A stretch of DNA of 64,000 bases from Pohlia nutans (lineage: Eukaryota; Streptophyta; Bryopsida; Bryales; Mniaceae): contig CM040103.1 in assembly GCA_022496805.1 (NCBI GenBank), positions 1,506,001 through 1,570,000 on the forward strand, written 5' to 3'. Position 1 is the stretch's first letter; each line of letters starts with the position of its first letter. This document shows positions 1 through 17,866 of the stretch, one piece after another. The notes under the pieces were generated by a model. The model did no database searches and was not told the DNA's origin. It saw nothing but the letters and a program-made list of their open reading frames with translations. Both the position numbers and the translations under genes were made by a program.

Positions 1-1029
1 TGATTAATTGATTGAAAGTTTCAAACCCTTCCAAAAAAAAATTAGTACATTTTTCTAGAAAGGAAATGAGTGACAAATCTAATCTAAAATAGACATTATG
101 ATGAAACACAACAATGCTAGCCATACCACTTGCAAAATTTAGGGAGGTTCTAATAGAATTACACATGTTACAGCTCACTTTAGCATAAAGATGACTTGTT
201 CAACTCACGTCTTCACATTGTTAGGCTTATAAGGTTTTTGTAGTTTCTTCAAAATTACTACATAAAGGTTATAAATCGTGGAATGTTCAATGTCACTCAT
301 GGATACAAAAATGGAATGATTACTACTTAGACATCACTAACCGGGAGACTACTAACCGTGACATGATCGCAATCTATTAGCAAAGGAATGGAACTCCTGT
401 GAATAGTTAAGAAAGCTCACTCTTGAATTCAATTGGTAGGTTGTGTCCCTGTGAATAATGAAATTTATCGATTTTAAGTCAAGTGATGGGTGGTTGTGTT
501 AAAAATCTATCCATTGTTTTTGCATTGCTAGTCGCTTTAAGGTTCTTCTACCTTATTAATTCTACCACATTAAATCTAGATTTGACCATGTTCCTCCTTT
601 TGAAAAAAAGCTTTCTTTTGACAATGTTCAAGCCACCATGCTTCTACTATGCTACTCTGAATAACATTTTTAGCTAGTCCTGCAACACACCCTTTTACTT
701 GTGCATAGAATCAATATATGAATAGGGAATTGATAATGTGGAACATGTAGAAAGTAATAAAAAAATACAAGTCTGTTGAGCTACCAAGCCATCATTAGTT
801 AGAGTCGGTTTGGATTCTCCATAAGATTACGATTCCTGCAATGATTTTGGTCTGCGATGCTGATTCCCAAGGGCGAACAATGGAACTACTAAAGAATGTT
901 ATGTGATGCATAGAACTTGCACATGCTAATATACTTGATTATCAAATATTCATAATGCTTCTGTAAACAAATCTCTCTATACGTTAGCCCTTGCACAATT
1001 TTCTTGTACAGATCACGGCGCCCATTTAG
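1..1029. other. AT-rich intergenic DNA, no gene recognised
   Basis: This stretch is AT-rich and shows only short ORFs without recognisable domains (for example 64 codons at 483-677). I see no splice-site pattern, no RNA gene and no clear repeat boundary, apart from the start of a dispersed repeat near 1030. Confidence 0.5.
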
Positions 1030-1591
1030 TGATAGTTTCTCAACAACTAACAAATTCAAACCCACCCTCCGTTCTCATCAATACTTGGATGAAAGTCATC
1101 CATATTTTTGAAGATACTTCACCAAGTTGTTGTCCTATCTAATGGTTGAATTTAGTCATAATTGAGTACATATTTTTCAAAAATTACAAGTGTAGAAGTA
1201 TATCAAATCGTTGATCAAGCCAAAATTGCATTGACTGTAGTTTAAAATGGCCTTGCAAAAATGAGGTCAAAGATTTAAAAAACACATATAATTTCAAAGA
1301 ATCACCACATTGAAGAGTATCTCATTTCAAACTCATTTCAACAAATTTTACTCAAAAAACATTAAATTTTTGTTTGTAATCGAATTTAGAAGGAATCTTT
1401 AATTTTAACTTTTAAATTTATAATCAAATATTGGTGATAGTATTAGTTAATCAAACTGTACGAATGGAATTCAAAATTTAAAATCTAGAACTTTCATTTG
1501 TACATCAATTCCAAAACATTATTCTAAATAATACTTTATGAAGATTTTTCTGAAATTGTCAATTCCAGGGACACCCTGGTATGCTTAGGGG
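1030..1591 (-). mobile_element. TTAA-type non-autonomous element, family C copy 1
   Basis: The segment is an inverted, diverged copy of 34890-35462: the two match over most of their length when one is reverse-complemented. One end is sharp: TTAGGGG is followed by TTAA at 1592-1595. The other end, near 1030, is less clear. There is no coding capacity. The GGGG/TTAA boundary is the pattern of piggyBac-like insertions; the assignment to that superfamily is inferred from ends only. Confidence 0.65.
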
Positions 1592-1595
1592 TTAA

Positions 1596-2133
1596 CCCCT
1601 AAAAACCTAAAGGGTATTGGACAATACATAAATGTATTATAATATGTGCCTTCCATATGTTTGATGGAGTTTGGTTCAATAAACAACATGTTGGGCATCA
1701 TCTCTACAAATTATTCGTACGGTCAAACTTTCAAAAATAAATTTAGATATTTTTTAAATGCATTTAAGGCATTAACCTTTAAAATTTGTATAAATTCTAA
1801 TTTTCACTTTTAGAGTTTAAAAATTTAGCATGATTGGTTAAATTTGGTTTATCTATTGTAAACTTCAAAAAAGCAAAAGATATGATAGAAGGAACATCAT
1901 TACTTTCTCCAAATAGCAAATTTTGTAACACTAAGACAATGTTGATGTGATTCACTTTGAAAATTTCTCTCAACTAGAGTTTAACTCAGATTGACATATT
2001 TCAAATTAGGCTAAGAAGTAGACTTGATGTAGTGTTTTAAAATATCGTTATTTTTCAGAAAATACTTTTTTATTCCGGGCAACCTGTTAGATTCGGAGAG
2101 CGACCAAAAAATGGTCGTTTAGGCATTTAGGGG
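1596..2133. mobile_element. TTAA-flanked non-autonomous element
   Basis: The segment starts CCCCTAAAAACCTAAAGGG and ends with the inverted relative of that sequence (CATTTAGGGG). It is bounded by TTAA at 1592-1595 and at 2134-2137. It is 538 bp long and has no ORF of note. It shares its left TTAA with the neighbouring family C element, so the two lie back to back. Terminal CCC/GGG next to TTAA is characteristic of the piggyBac superfamily; no transposase is present. Confidence 0.65.
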
Positions 2134-2150
2134 TTAACTAGGACATTTAA

Positions 2151-2716
2151 CCCTAAACTGCCCAACCAAGCAAAAAACGCTTGATGTACAAAATCACTTG
2201 CCGTTTTCTCATCCATGGTGAATTTTTTGCAGCTTGAAATGTTTATGGTTGATTTTATGGGAAGTTAGCTTCATGCATGTATCATCCGATTAGAGAGGGG
2301 GTGCTTTGTGAAATTCTCATGCCTCATTTTGTGTCGAGTGATTCACCAAAAAATTTGAAGATTTTAGTCTAAATGTGCACTTGAAAAAATAAACTCATAA
2401 ACTAAGCAACCAAAAAATCTTCAAAATTCACTACACTTTCAGTATTACATTTCAACCAATCACAACAAATATCATTCAAAAATTGTCAATATCTTACTCG
2501 TAATTGATTTACAAAAGAATTTTGAAATTTAAGTTTCAATTTTATACAAAAATATTGGTGATAGCAATTAATAATCTAAATGTATGGATAGGATCTAAAA
2601 TTCATAATGTACAAGTTTTATTCATACATCAAATTCAAAATATCCCATTTAGTTGTATTTTATAATGAATCTTTGCAAAACTGCCGAATTTGGAGAGGGG
2701 TCAGGACGTTTAGGGG
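2151..2716 (-). mobile_element. TTAA-type non-autonomous element, family B copy 1
   Basis: The left side is TTAA (2147-2150) followed by CCCTAAACTGCCC; the right side is GGACGTTTAGGGG followed by TTTAA. The reverse complement matches the element at 43025-43593 along most of its length. It lies just 3' of the TOP3B stop codon (2840-2842), on the intergenic side. It is 566 bp and non-coding. Confidence 0.7.
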
Positions 2717-2839
2717 TTTAAAAATTCGACCATTCTACTAATAGAAATTCTGCTCAGTTGCAATGAATTGTGATCAAATTCCCACGACATCCGGGCTTCA
2801 CATAATTCCAGGTTAGTAAATGTCCAGGTTAGCTAATGT

Positions 2840-10836
<7,997 letters not shown>

Positions 10837-11142
10837 GACGAAAAACCTCAAAACTTCCACAATTCAAAATTCTCCAAAACCCCCAATCAATGTTTTTTGC
10901 AAAAACACGATCACTAGGGCTTCTCATCGTCGTCTCCCCCTGCTTTGACCGGGAACGTTGGTTCCCACTTTGAGAACTCGGTGCGTTCCCGATGATATTG
11001 ACGGTGGAGATTCAGACTAGATCGGACGGTCTGCGATCGGCTCCCAGGGCTATCCTCTTCTTCAGTGTGCCTCTTTCTTCTTCCGCTGAATTTGGGATTG
11101 ATTGTTTTGCAGCATTTCGTGTTTTAGAATTTGTGAGCAGGG
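10837..11142. promoter_or_regulatory. Shared divergent promoter of TOP3B and EF-P
   Basis: Only 306 bp separate the two opposite start codons, so both promoters and 5' UTRs must lie here. The region contains an inverted pair CGGGAACG (about 10950) and CGTTCCCG (about 10984), plus GGTTCCC in between. I see no strong TATA box. Co-regulation is possible but inferred from geometry only. Confidence 0.6.
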
Positions 11143-14100
11143 ATGGCTGCCATGGCTACAGCCTCTCTTTCATCGACGAGAGTCACAGTGACCTCTGCGG
11201 CGTCCACGTCCTTCAGGAGCGGCCAATATGCCATGACTTTGCCGATGACTTTGCCTTCGTTGCGCCGGTTCTCCACTCTGAGTAAGTTACTGCGTTTAAG
11301 TGCATTGATTCAGTTTTTAGCTCGAAAACGAATTAGAGCAATATGAATTTGACGAAGAGTTGATTGTGCTTTTTGAGGTTGCTCCTCACTGTCTTTTTTT
11401 TTAGTGCATTGGTTGTTTCTTACGTGGGTTTACGGTTTCGGGGGTTTCTAGTTCAATAAATTCTGTTTAGTAATTGCAGCGCTGAGCATAGTTTGTTATT
11501 ATTAGGTTGATCAGTTTTTAAATATTCTTGTTAGGATTCTAATGCACCAAAGAATGTTGCTGCATTGGTTGTTTTTTACTCGGGTTTAAGGTTTTGGGGC
11601 TTTTAGTTGAATAAATTCTGTGTACTGAAAGTAACCACACCTAATTGCGACACTAAGAGCATTGAGTTTTCTGTTTGGTTTTTAGCTCTAGAACAATGTG
11701 GATTTTGACGGAGAGTGTGCTCACATTGATTGTGGCTCCTCACTGCGTGTTGTCTTTATTTTTAAGTGCATTGGTTGTTTCTTACTTGGGTTTATGGTTC
11801 GGGGTTTTTATTTTAATAAATTCTCTTTAGTAATTGCAGCGCTGAGCACAGTTTGTTATGATTAGTTTTTAAATATTCTTGTTAGGATTCTAATGCACCA
11901 AAGAATGCGTTATTTGGATACCATATGCAAAAGTCAAAAGCGTTTAAAGTTTTATTGATAGATTATTTCAAATGGACAGAAGTTCTGATGTTGACGTGGT
12001 TTACATTCTCAAAATCAATCAATGTACTCATTGTGCAAGACTTTGAAGTGAGGTGTTGCAATTAGGTGTGGTTAACTTAAATGATAGGCAGTGTTCTTAA
12101 AAGTACTGGCTGTGAGTTCTTTTAGCTACACTCAAAACCATAAGTTGAGCTAGAAACGAATTACCAAGAGTGCATTTTCCTTATGCTCTGACGACCTTAC
12201 CAGTTTTAGTGAAACGTTCGTTGCAATGCGCTTTCTGAACCATGACTCATTTTTATATTCTCGTCGAATAGGTTTGTACATTGGTTTTTTTATTTCTTTT
12301 GGAGTTCAATTATGGGATCATTACAACAGAAGTATTGGATGAGACAAATACCTTGAAGTAATAAGAATATCTTGCTATTTTTATACAAGATTGTATCTAA
12401 TGTCGGTCATTTTGAATGCAGAGATTTGTGCCTTAAGTAGCAACGACTTCAGAGGCGGAACCAACATTGTGCTGGACGGAGTACCATGGCGTGTACAAGG
12501 TACGGTTAGGATTTTCTACATTGAATCTATTTACTATCCCTACGAAACCATGAATTTTTTGTGTGTGCGTCTACATCACTTGGTTAATGGTTCCAACCAA
12601 TCGAGAAATGGCTCGTGTCATTTGATTTTCAAAAAACGGTTATTGCTGCTATGTGTCTAAGTACCAATTGTTTCTAGCCTTTTTTATTCTTTCATTGAGT
12701 TCTAGAAGGTGATAGCAGAAAGGCAAAGTCCCACCTCCCAATGCTCTTAACCCCTAAAGGACCATAAGGCCACTAGGTGGCTCCTGTTTTATTTCAGAAG
12801 TTTTGAGTAGGTTTTATTTAGATTTTTTTGTTAATTTAAAAATAAATAAAAATTCAACATATGTGATAGTCTTCACTCATTCCAGTGATATAAAATTTGG
12901 TCCCATTAAAATTATAATTTTCACAGTATGATCGTTTAAACTCGTCATTTCAAAACTATGAATCCTTGGTCCTTTAGGTGTTAATGTTAGTTGAATGGTT
13001 GTTGATATAACATATGTTTTCTTATTAATCTTGTGTCAGTACGAGATTTAAGAGAACGTTGTGTTGGTGTTGCTTAGGGCCGCTTCACACTATGGCCGTC
13101 CAAGTCGAGAGGCCGTGGGATTGAGAGTCCAAAGAAATCTACTGAAAATAGGTATAAAATATAGTTTTCATTTTTTATGAAAAGAAATCGACGGCCTCTT
13201 GACCATAGTGACGGGTCTTGCAAAATGTAGGACCCAAACTTCCTCTCGAGAGGCCGTCACCTTGGTCAAAAAGTGTTGCCATGTAAGCATTTTGAAGGTC
13301 CACGGCCTTTGGACTTTGGCCTCTAGTGTGAAGGGTCGAGAGGCCAAAACCATGGTTTCTTGCAATTTGATTGGTGGAAATCGACGGCCTCTCGACCTTT
13401 GGCCATAGTGTGAAGCGGCCCTTATAATCGGCTGGCCTTGGGACTTGAGTCCTGTGAAGTCTTGCTGGTACAAGAGTTGTTGAGCTTATAACTTGTATTT
13501 GCATTGTGGCGAAGAGTTTTTGCATGTGAAGCCTGGAAAGGGAGCTGCATTTGTGCGTACCAAGCTGCGAAACTACATCTCTGGCAACACAGTGGAACGC
13601 ACTTTCAGAGCCGGAGAGCAGGTGAGTCTAACTGCCCTTCAATTGAATGCAGTTGGCTTCTTTTCACAGTTGTGTTTTATAACAACAAAATTGTTGAAGG
13701 ACGGATGTTTGTATTGGTGTAATTGTAGATTGACGAGGCAAACATTTCCAAGGAAGCTAAGGAGTTCACGTATATGGATGCTGACCAGTACGTCTTCATG
13801 GACATGGTATACCCTTCTATCGTCAAAAACACTTTGCCATGTCTCCGGTTGTTTATTCACCATGTCTACGTGGGTTGCTTTCATTTTTACTAGTGTTGGT
13901 AAATTAACCCTTAAAGGACATTAGAAAGAAAGGTGTATTTTTGAGTTTTAACCTCAAAATATAGAAGTAATTTACATTCTAAAAATGTAGGTATATACTG
14001 TTCTTGTCACAGATGATGCCTGAAAAGAATTCATAAAAACATTTCTCCATTATTAGCAATTCATGGTCAAAGTGGTTTGAAAACTGAGAAAACTAACTTG

Positions 14101-15415
14101 GTATGTCCATTAAGGGTTAAACACCACCATGATATTTGTTCAGCGCTTTTACGCTCTTGTTTGTACTAGTCCCCTTTTTCACAGTAACATGTCATTTCGT
14201 GAACGCCATCTCATTCATACAAAGCATCGGGTATTCAATATTTCTTAAAAAGTGCAATACTCTATTGGTTTTTTCTAGACCTCATTTGAAGAGACCAGGA
14301 TGGGCGCCACTGAACTTGGCGACAAGACCAAGTGGTTGAAGGAGGGCATGGAGTGTAATGTTTTGATGTGGAATGATAAGGTATTTTCACTCATTGACAC
14401 TAAATATTGTCCTGCACATGATATTACGCTACGCCATTCACATTTGCATGAGAAGATCTAGTAGTCACGTAATCCATGGTGCTTGCAGGTCATTGATGTA
14501 GAGTTGCCTATCACAGTGGTAGTGAAGGTCACACAAACAGATCCTGGTTTTAAAGGAGACACAGCTCAGGGTACGTTTTCTGCTCGAACTCGGAACTTCC
14601 AAATTTATTCTGTTGTAAAATTTTAGTCGTTTTCCCCGTCAGTTCTTTTTGTCAAACTACACTGATAATTGCTATTAAGTTGCCCCACACTGTACTATAA
14701 AACCTACATATAATGTGTGAACCTTCACATACTGAAGATTATAGAGTACACCGAATAATGTGATGTAGTGTCTGGGACAATATTTCTCAACTTGACTTTT
14801 TGGAGATCAATAGTGTCCCTGTACTGTAAAATTTAAAATGATAAAAAGTTCAATTTAACCTTTTGGATGTAGTGTTCCAATGACAAATGGCAACTTTATA
14901 ACAAGCGGCTAATCGCGTAGTCTCTGCCTTAGTATTTGCCCTAGATTTACGTTTACATCTTGTTTGAATTGTTCAACCATGAAAACGAAGCATTTTCGTA
15001 GTCTCTCCCGTGGTGGGGTAGAGACAATAAACATGGCATGCTAGCTCACATCACTCTCATCACTTTGGAAGGAACATGGCACTCTTAGTGGAAAGAGGGA
15101 ATGACAAGTGGCAAACTCCTACTGGACAACTATTTCTCCTCACCTTTGAACAAACTGTGGTAAAAGACATCAATTCTTGCTGAACACTAAAATCACAATT
15201 TGCGGAATGTGCGGCTTTGGTGGGTGCCCTATATCACACGCCATATGAGTGATACACCATTGCTGACTCCTGTGGTGTGAATGACAGGAGGATCAAAGCC
15301 AGCGACAACAGAAACCGGGGCTATAGTGAATGTGCCTCTGTTTGTCAACCAAGGGGATTCCATTCAAGTTGATACCCGAACCAGTCAGTACATGAATCGT
15401 GTGGGAGCATTCTAG
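11143..15415 (+). CDS. Elongation factor P, probably plastid-targeted, 7 exons
   Basis: Bacterial-type translation factor that binds stalled ribosomes between the P and E sites and promotes peptide bond formation, especially at proline runs. Exons: 11143-11281, 12422-12499, 13515-13621, 13729-13806, 14279-14380, 14489-14570, 15288-15415. They are GT-AG bounded, in consistent phase, and total 714 nt (237 residues). The first about 45 residues are Ser/Thr/Ala-rich with few acidic residues, as in chloroplast transit peptides. The mature part matches EF-P (bacterial length about 188): SSNDF and PWRVQEF in domain I, the VKPGKGAAF loop with the conserved Lys near residue 81 (the position modified in some bacteria), then FRAGEQ, FMDM, FKGD and the C-terminal GD.I.VDTRT..Y domain III signature. 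The gene lies head-to-head with TOP3B. Introns 2 and 6 hold transposons. Targeting is inferred; mitochondrial delivery cannot be excluded. Confidence 0.93.
12751..12980. mobile_element. TTAA-type MITE in EF-P intron 2
   Basis: 230 bp bounded by TTAA at 12747-12750 and 12981-12984. The left end is CCCCTAAAGGACC and the right end its complement with one change (GGTCCTTTAGGTG). It is related to the copy at 3582-3811 in the neighbouring gene. Terminal CCC plus TTAA duplication is the piggyBac pattern. No coding capacity. Confidence 0.8.
13077..13421. mobile_element. Harbinger/Tourist-like MITE in EF-P intron 2
   Basis: 345 bp with long inverted ends beginning GGGCCGCTTCACACTATGGC, flanked by the 3-bp duplication TTA (13074-13076 and 13422-13424). 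TTA duplication and GGGCC ends fit PIF/Harbinger. Its body repeats short blocks such as GAGAGGCCGT in both orientations, so open frames across it are spurious. A degraded relative lies at about 32168-32489. Confidence 0.82.
14870..15195. repeat. Dispersed repeat in EF-P intron 6
   Basis: The intron before the last EF-P exon contains a sequence that recurs in the same orientation at about 37545-37755. Shared blocks include GGCAACTTTATAA, AAACATGGCATGC, GAAATGACAAGTG-like runs and AAAAGACATCAATT. The family is not recognised. Confidence 0.6.
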
Positions 15416-16980
15416 GTCCGTTTTTGACATGAGACTCTTTTGTTCACAGGCAAATTACCTGGTGTTCTGGGTAATTACTTCCTCTCTGAGACCTGGTTTC
15501 ATTATTGATGGGATGCCATGTTAGAGGAGTTTTGTAATTTGAGGAGAGAAACTAGCAACGAAAGCACAGAATTTTATTTAGGCCTAGCAAAGATTGGAAA
15601 TTTATCATTGGGATGCTCCAAAGAACAACAGTAGTAGTAGTAGTAGATCCTGTTCAAGTGAGATGCTGTGTGCCCTGAAATGGACCTTTCTTGCTTTCTT
15701 TCTGACTTGGAGAAGAGGGCCACCAGCCATTGAATTGGGGGTGTAACTGACGCATCTAAGGATCGTCAGACATCCTGAATGATTGATCAAAGTACTTGTT
15801 CCTACGCCATTAATTTAACATCTTTTCTGGGTCCTGACTCTCTAGTATTGTGTGCCTGCTTGAGACTTCCTTGAAATCGCTCGTGCCTGGCTGAAACTTC
15901 CTTGCAATTGCTTGTGGGAAGCTATGTGCACCAATCCCTGAGTGACCGATCAACAATTTTTGGTAGCAGACCAAACAGTAGTTGGGCCAGACTTATCAGA
16001 TAAGTTGGGCTAGACTATTTTGGTGTCATTTTGACACCAAAGGCCGCATACAGGTCATTTTAGTGTCATTTTATCCATACTAGGTTGGTATGGAGGTTGG
16101 CACCAAATTATCTTAATTGCATTTCAATGCACCATCATGGCACCATGTTCACATGCCTTGAAGTTCCTGATGATTGCCTATGGTCAGGAAATGACTTTTT
16201 TCAAGTTTTGATTTTTTGGACTAAAGTGGGGGTCGAGATCATGTTCTAAGGTTTAGACACCCATCCCCGACTAGGGACACAAAACCAATCAAGCCTAATT
16301 TCTAAATTTTGAAATAAAAGATGTACCTCATCTGTACATTAGAGCATTGATCGGTTTTGGGTCCTGAAGTACTTTTCACTTTGAAAAATTGAACAAATTT
16401 CAACATTGGGGAATAATTCATGGAAAAATTTGCATTCTCCGCGAAAACTAACTTCCAACCCGGGAAAAATATCACCCTATTAATGGTTGGTCTAGAAATA
16501 GTGCAGGTAGCTTAAGTTATCGGAATAAGGTACCTCAACCTTAGTGTTGTTTGATACATTTCATTTGCAATATTGAAGTTCACTAAGGAATTTTTCAAAG
16601 ACAATGACCTCAACATTGTCCTACTGTTATAAAACTTACTGTTTTAGGAAACTCTTGATGTTCACTCATTTAAAAAAAATCCTTCTTAAATTTTAGAATT
16701 GAATGTCTAGTTTTAACCAATCATCAAATTCTAAAAATATGATTTTTAGTTTTAGTAAATTATAAATAGTGAATGCTTCTAAATTCATTAAATGAGTATC
16801 TAAAACTATTTTTGGAATTTTGACTATACGGATAATTACTAAACATCATGCTTCTTATTTTCTCTATTGTATAATTGAGATTTTTATATCTCACTTATAT
16901 TTAGACCTATAACACATCAAAAGCAACGATGTTTTAAACCCAAAAAAGGTAGGGACGCTTAGGATTAATACAAAACTAGT
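15416..16980. other. EF-P 3' flank and AT-rich intergenic DNA
   Basis: The first few hundred bases probably hold the EF-P 3' UTR; a short (TAG)n microsatellite lies at about 15630-15646. At 15995-16205 is the inverted copy of the repeat in the TOP3B intron (8270-8480). The remainder is AT-rich, without recognisable genes. Confidence 0.55.
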
Positions 16981-17587
16981 ATGCCACATTGCATGTACTC
17001 CCTCCGTCTTGCAAAAAGACCTTTTTTCACTTAAATTCATGAATTAAGCCTAATCCTATGATTACAAAAGGAGTGTGTTGATTGTGACGCAAATCCAAGG
17101 ATGAAGTGATTACAAAGGGAGTGTTTTGACTGCTGAAAAGTGTATACATGACCAAAATCCATGAAAATAATCCATGATCAACGTGATCAAAATTCATGGA
17201 TTAAGGTACCAAATTGTCTACAATGCCCTGAAGTAGTTGTCAATTGCGCGCGAAGATTAATTGCCAAAAATCATGGTATTATTTTGGGACAAAATTTAAG
17301 TCAATTGAGTTAACCGAACACGGAAGAGGAGTTGAAGAGGAGTTCCCTCTCTATAATTAAATTTTCTGACAACCATTGTTCATGAATAGTCCCCATGTTC
17401 AGGGCTCTTGGCTTGGAAGAGCAGGCGGGAAGTCACCTCCAACATTGGGGAGGCCACGACTTTCACACCCCGTGGCGGCACAGGGTCTTGCTCTAGATTA
17501 TTCTCCAACTCATCATTGACTAGTTTTGCGATCTTTTTGAACTAAAACGAGTTGAAGGTGAGTATGAGGTGAGTTTCCACTTTGAGA
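16981..17587. repeat. Stowaway-like end and composite repeat
   Basis: At 16997 a TA is followed by CTCCCTCCGTCTTGC, the left end of a Stowaway-type element; I could not find its matching right end nearby. The DNA at about 17350-17587 resembles, in inverse orientation, 32560-32760, so both belong to a dispersed family that serves as the insertion host for the element at 17588. Confidence 0.5.
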
Positions 17588-17858
17588 CTCGGGGGGTGCA
17601 GTGTACTAAACATGTACAAGTATACGTGAGTGCACAGAAGGGGTATTAATTTGAACACTGCCGTATTACGTATACATACAATAAACACATTTAGAACTGA
17701 AAATATTCACGTATACTTACACTAAACGTATATTTAAAACAGAATATACTTGTATACAAAGGTATTTAGACATGTAACCTCTCGTATACAAGGGGGTTTT
17801 TAAAAGGGGTCATGAACGCACGTGATTCTCAAACATAATGTAGAGTGCACCCCCCGAG
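17588..17858. mobile_element. hAT-like non-autonomous element with 8-bp duplication
   Basis: 271 bp with 13-bp perfect inverted ends (CTCGGGGGGTGCA and its complement), flanked by direct repeats CTTTGAGA (17580-17587 and 17859-17866). Removing the element and one repeat gives a sequence matching the unoccupied relative at about 32545-32600 (inverse orientation), which has a single CTTTGAGA. An 8-bp duplication suggests the hAT superfamily, although the CTCGGG terminus is not the usual CAGGG type. The body is rich in GTATAC-like motifs. Confidence 0.8.
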
Positions 17859-17866
17859 CTTTGAGA

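Noticed and set aside
13168..13525. Overlapping frames of 100-116 codons in EF-P intron 2
   Set aside because: They lie inside the Harbinger-like MITE and reflect its inverted repeats.
13493..13924. 143-codon ORF as a separate gene
   Set aside because: It is EF-P exon 3 read on into the following intron in another frame.
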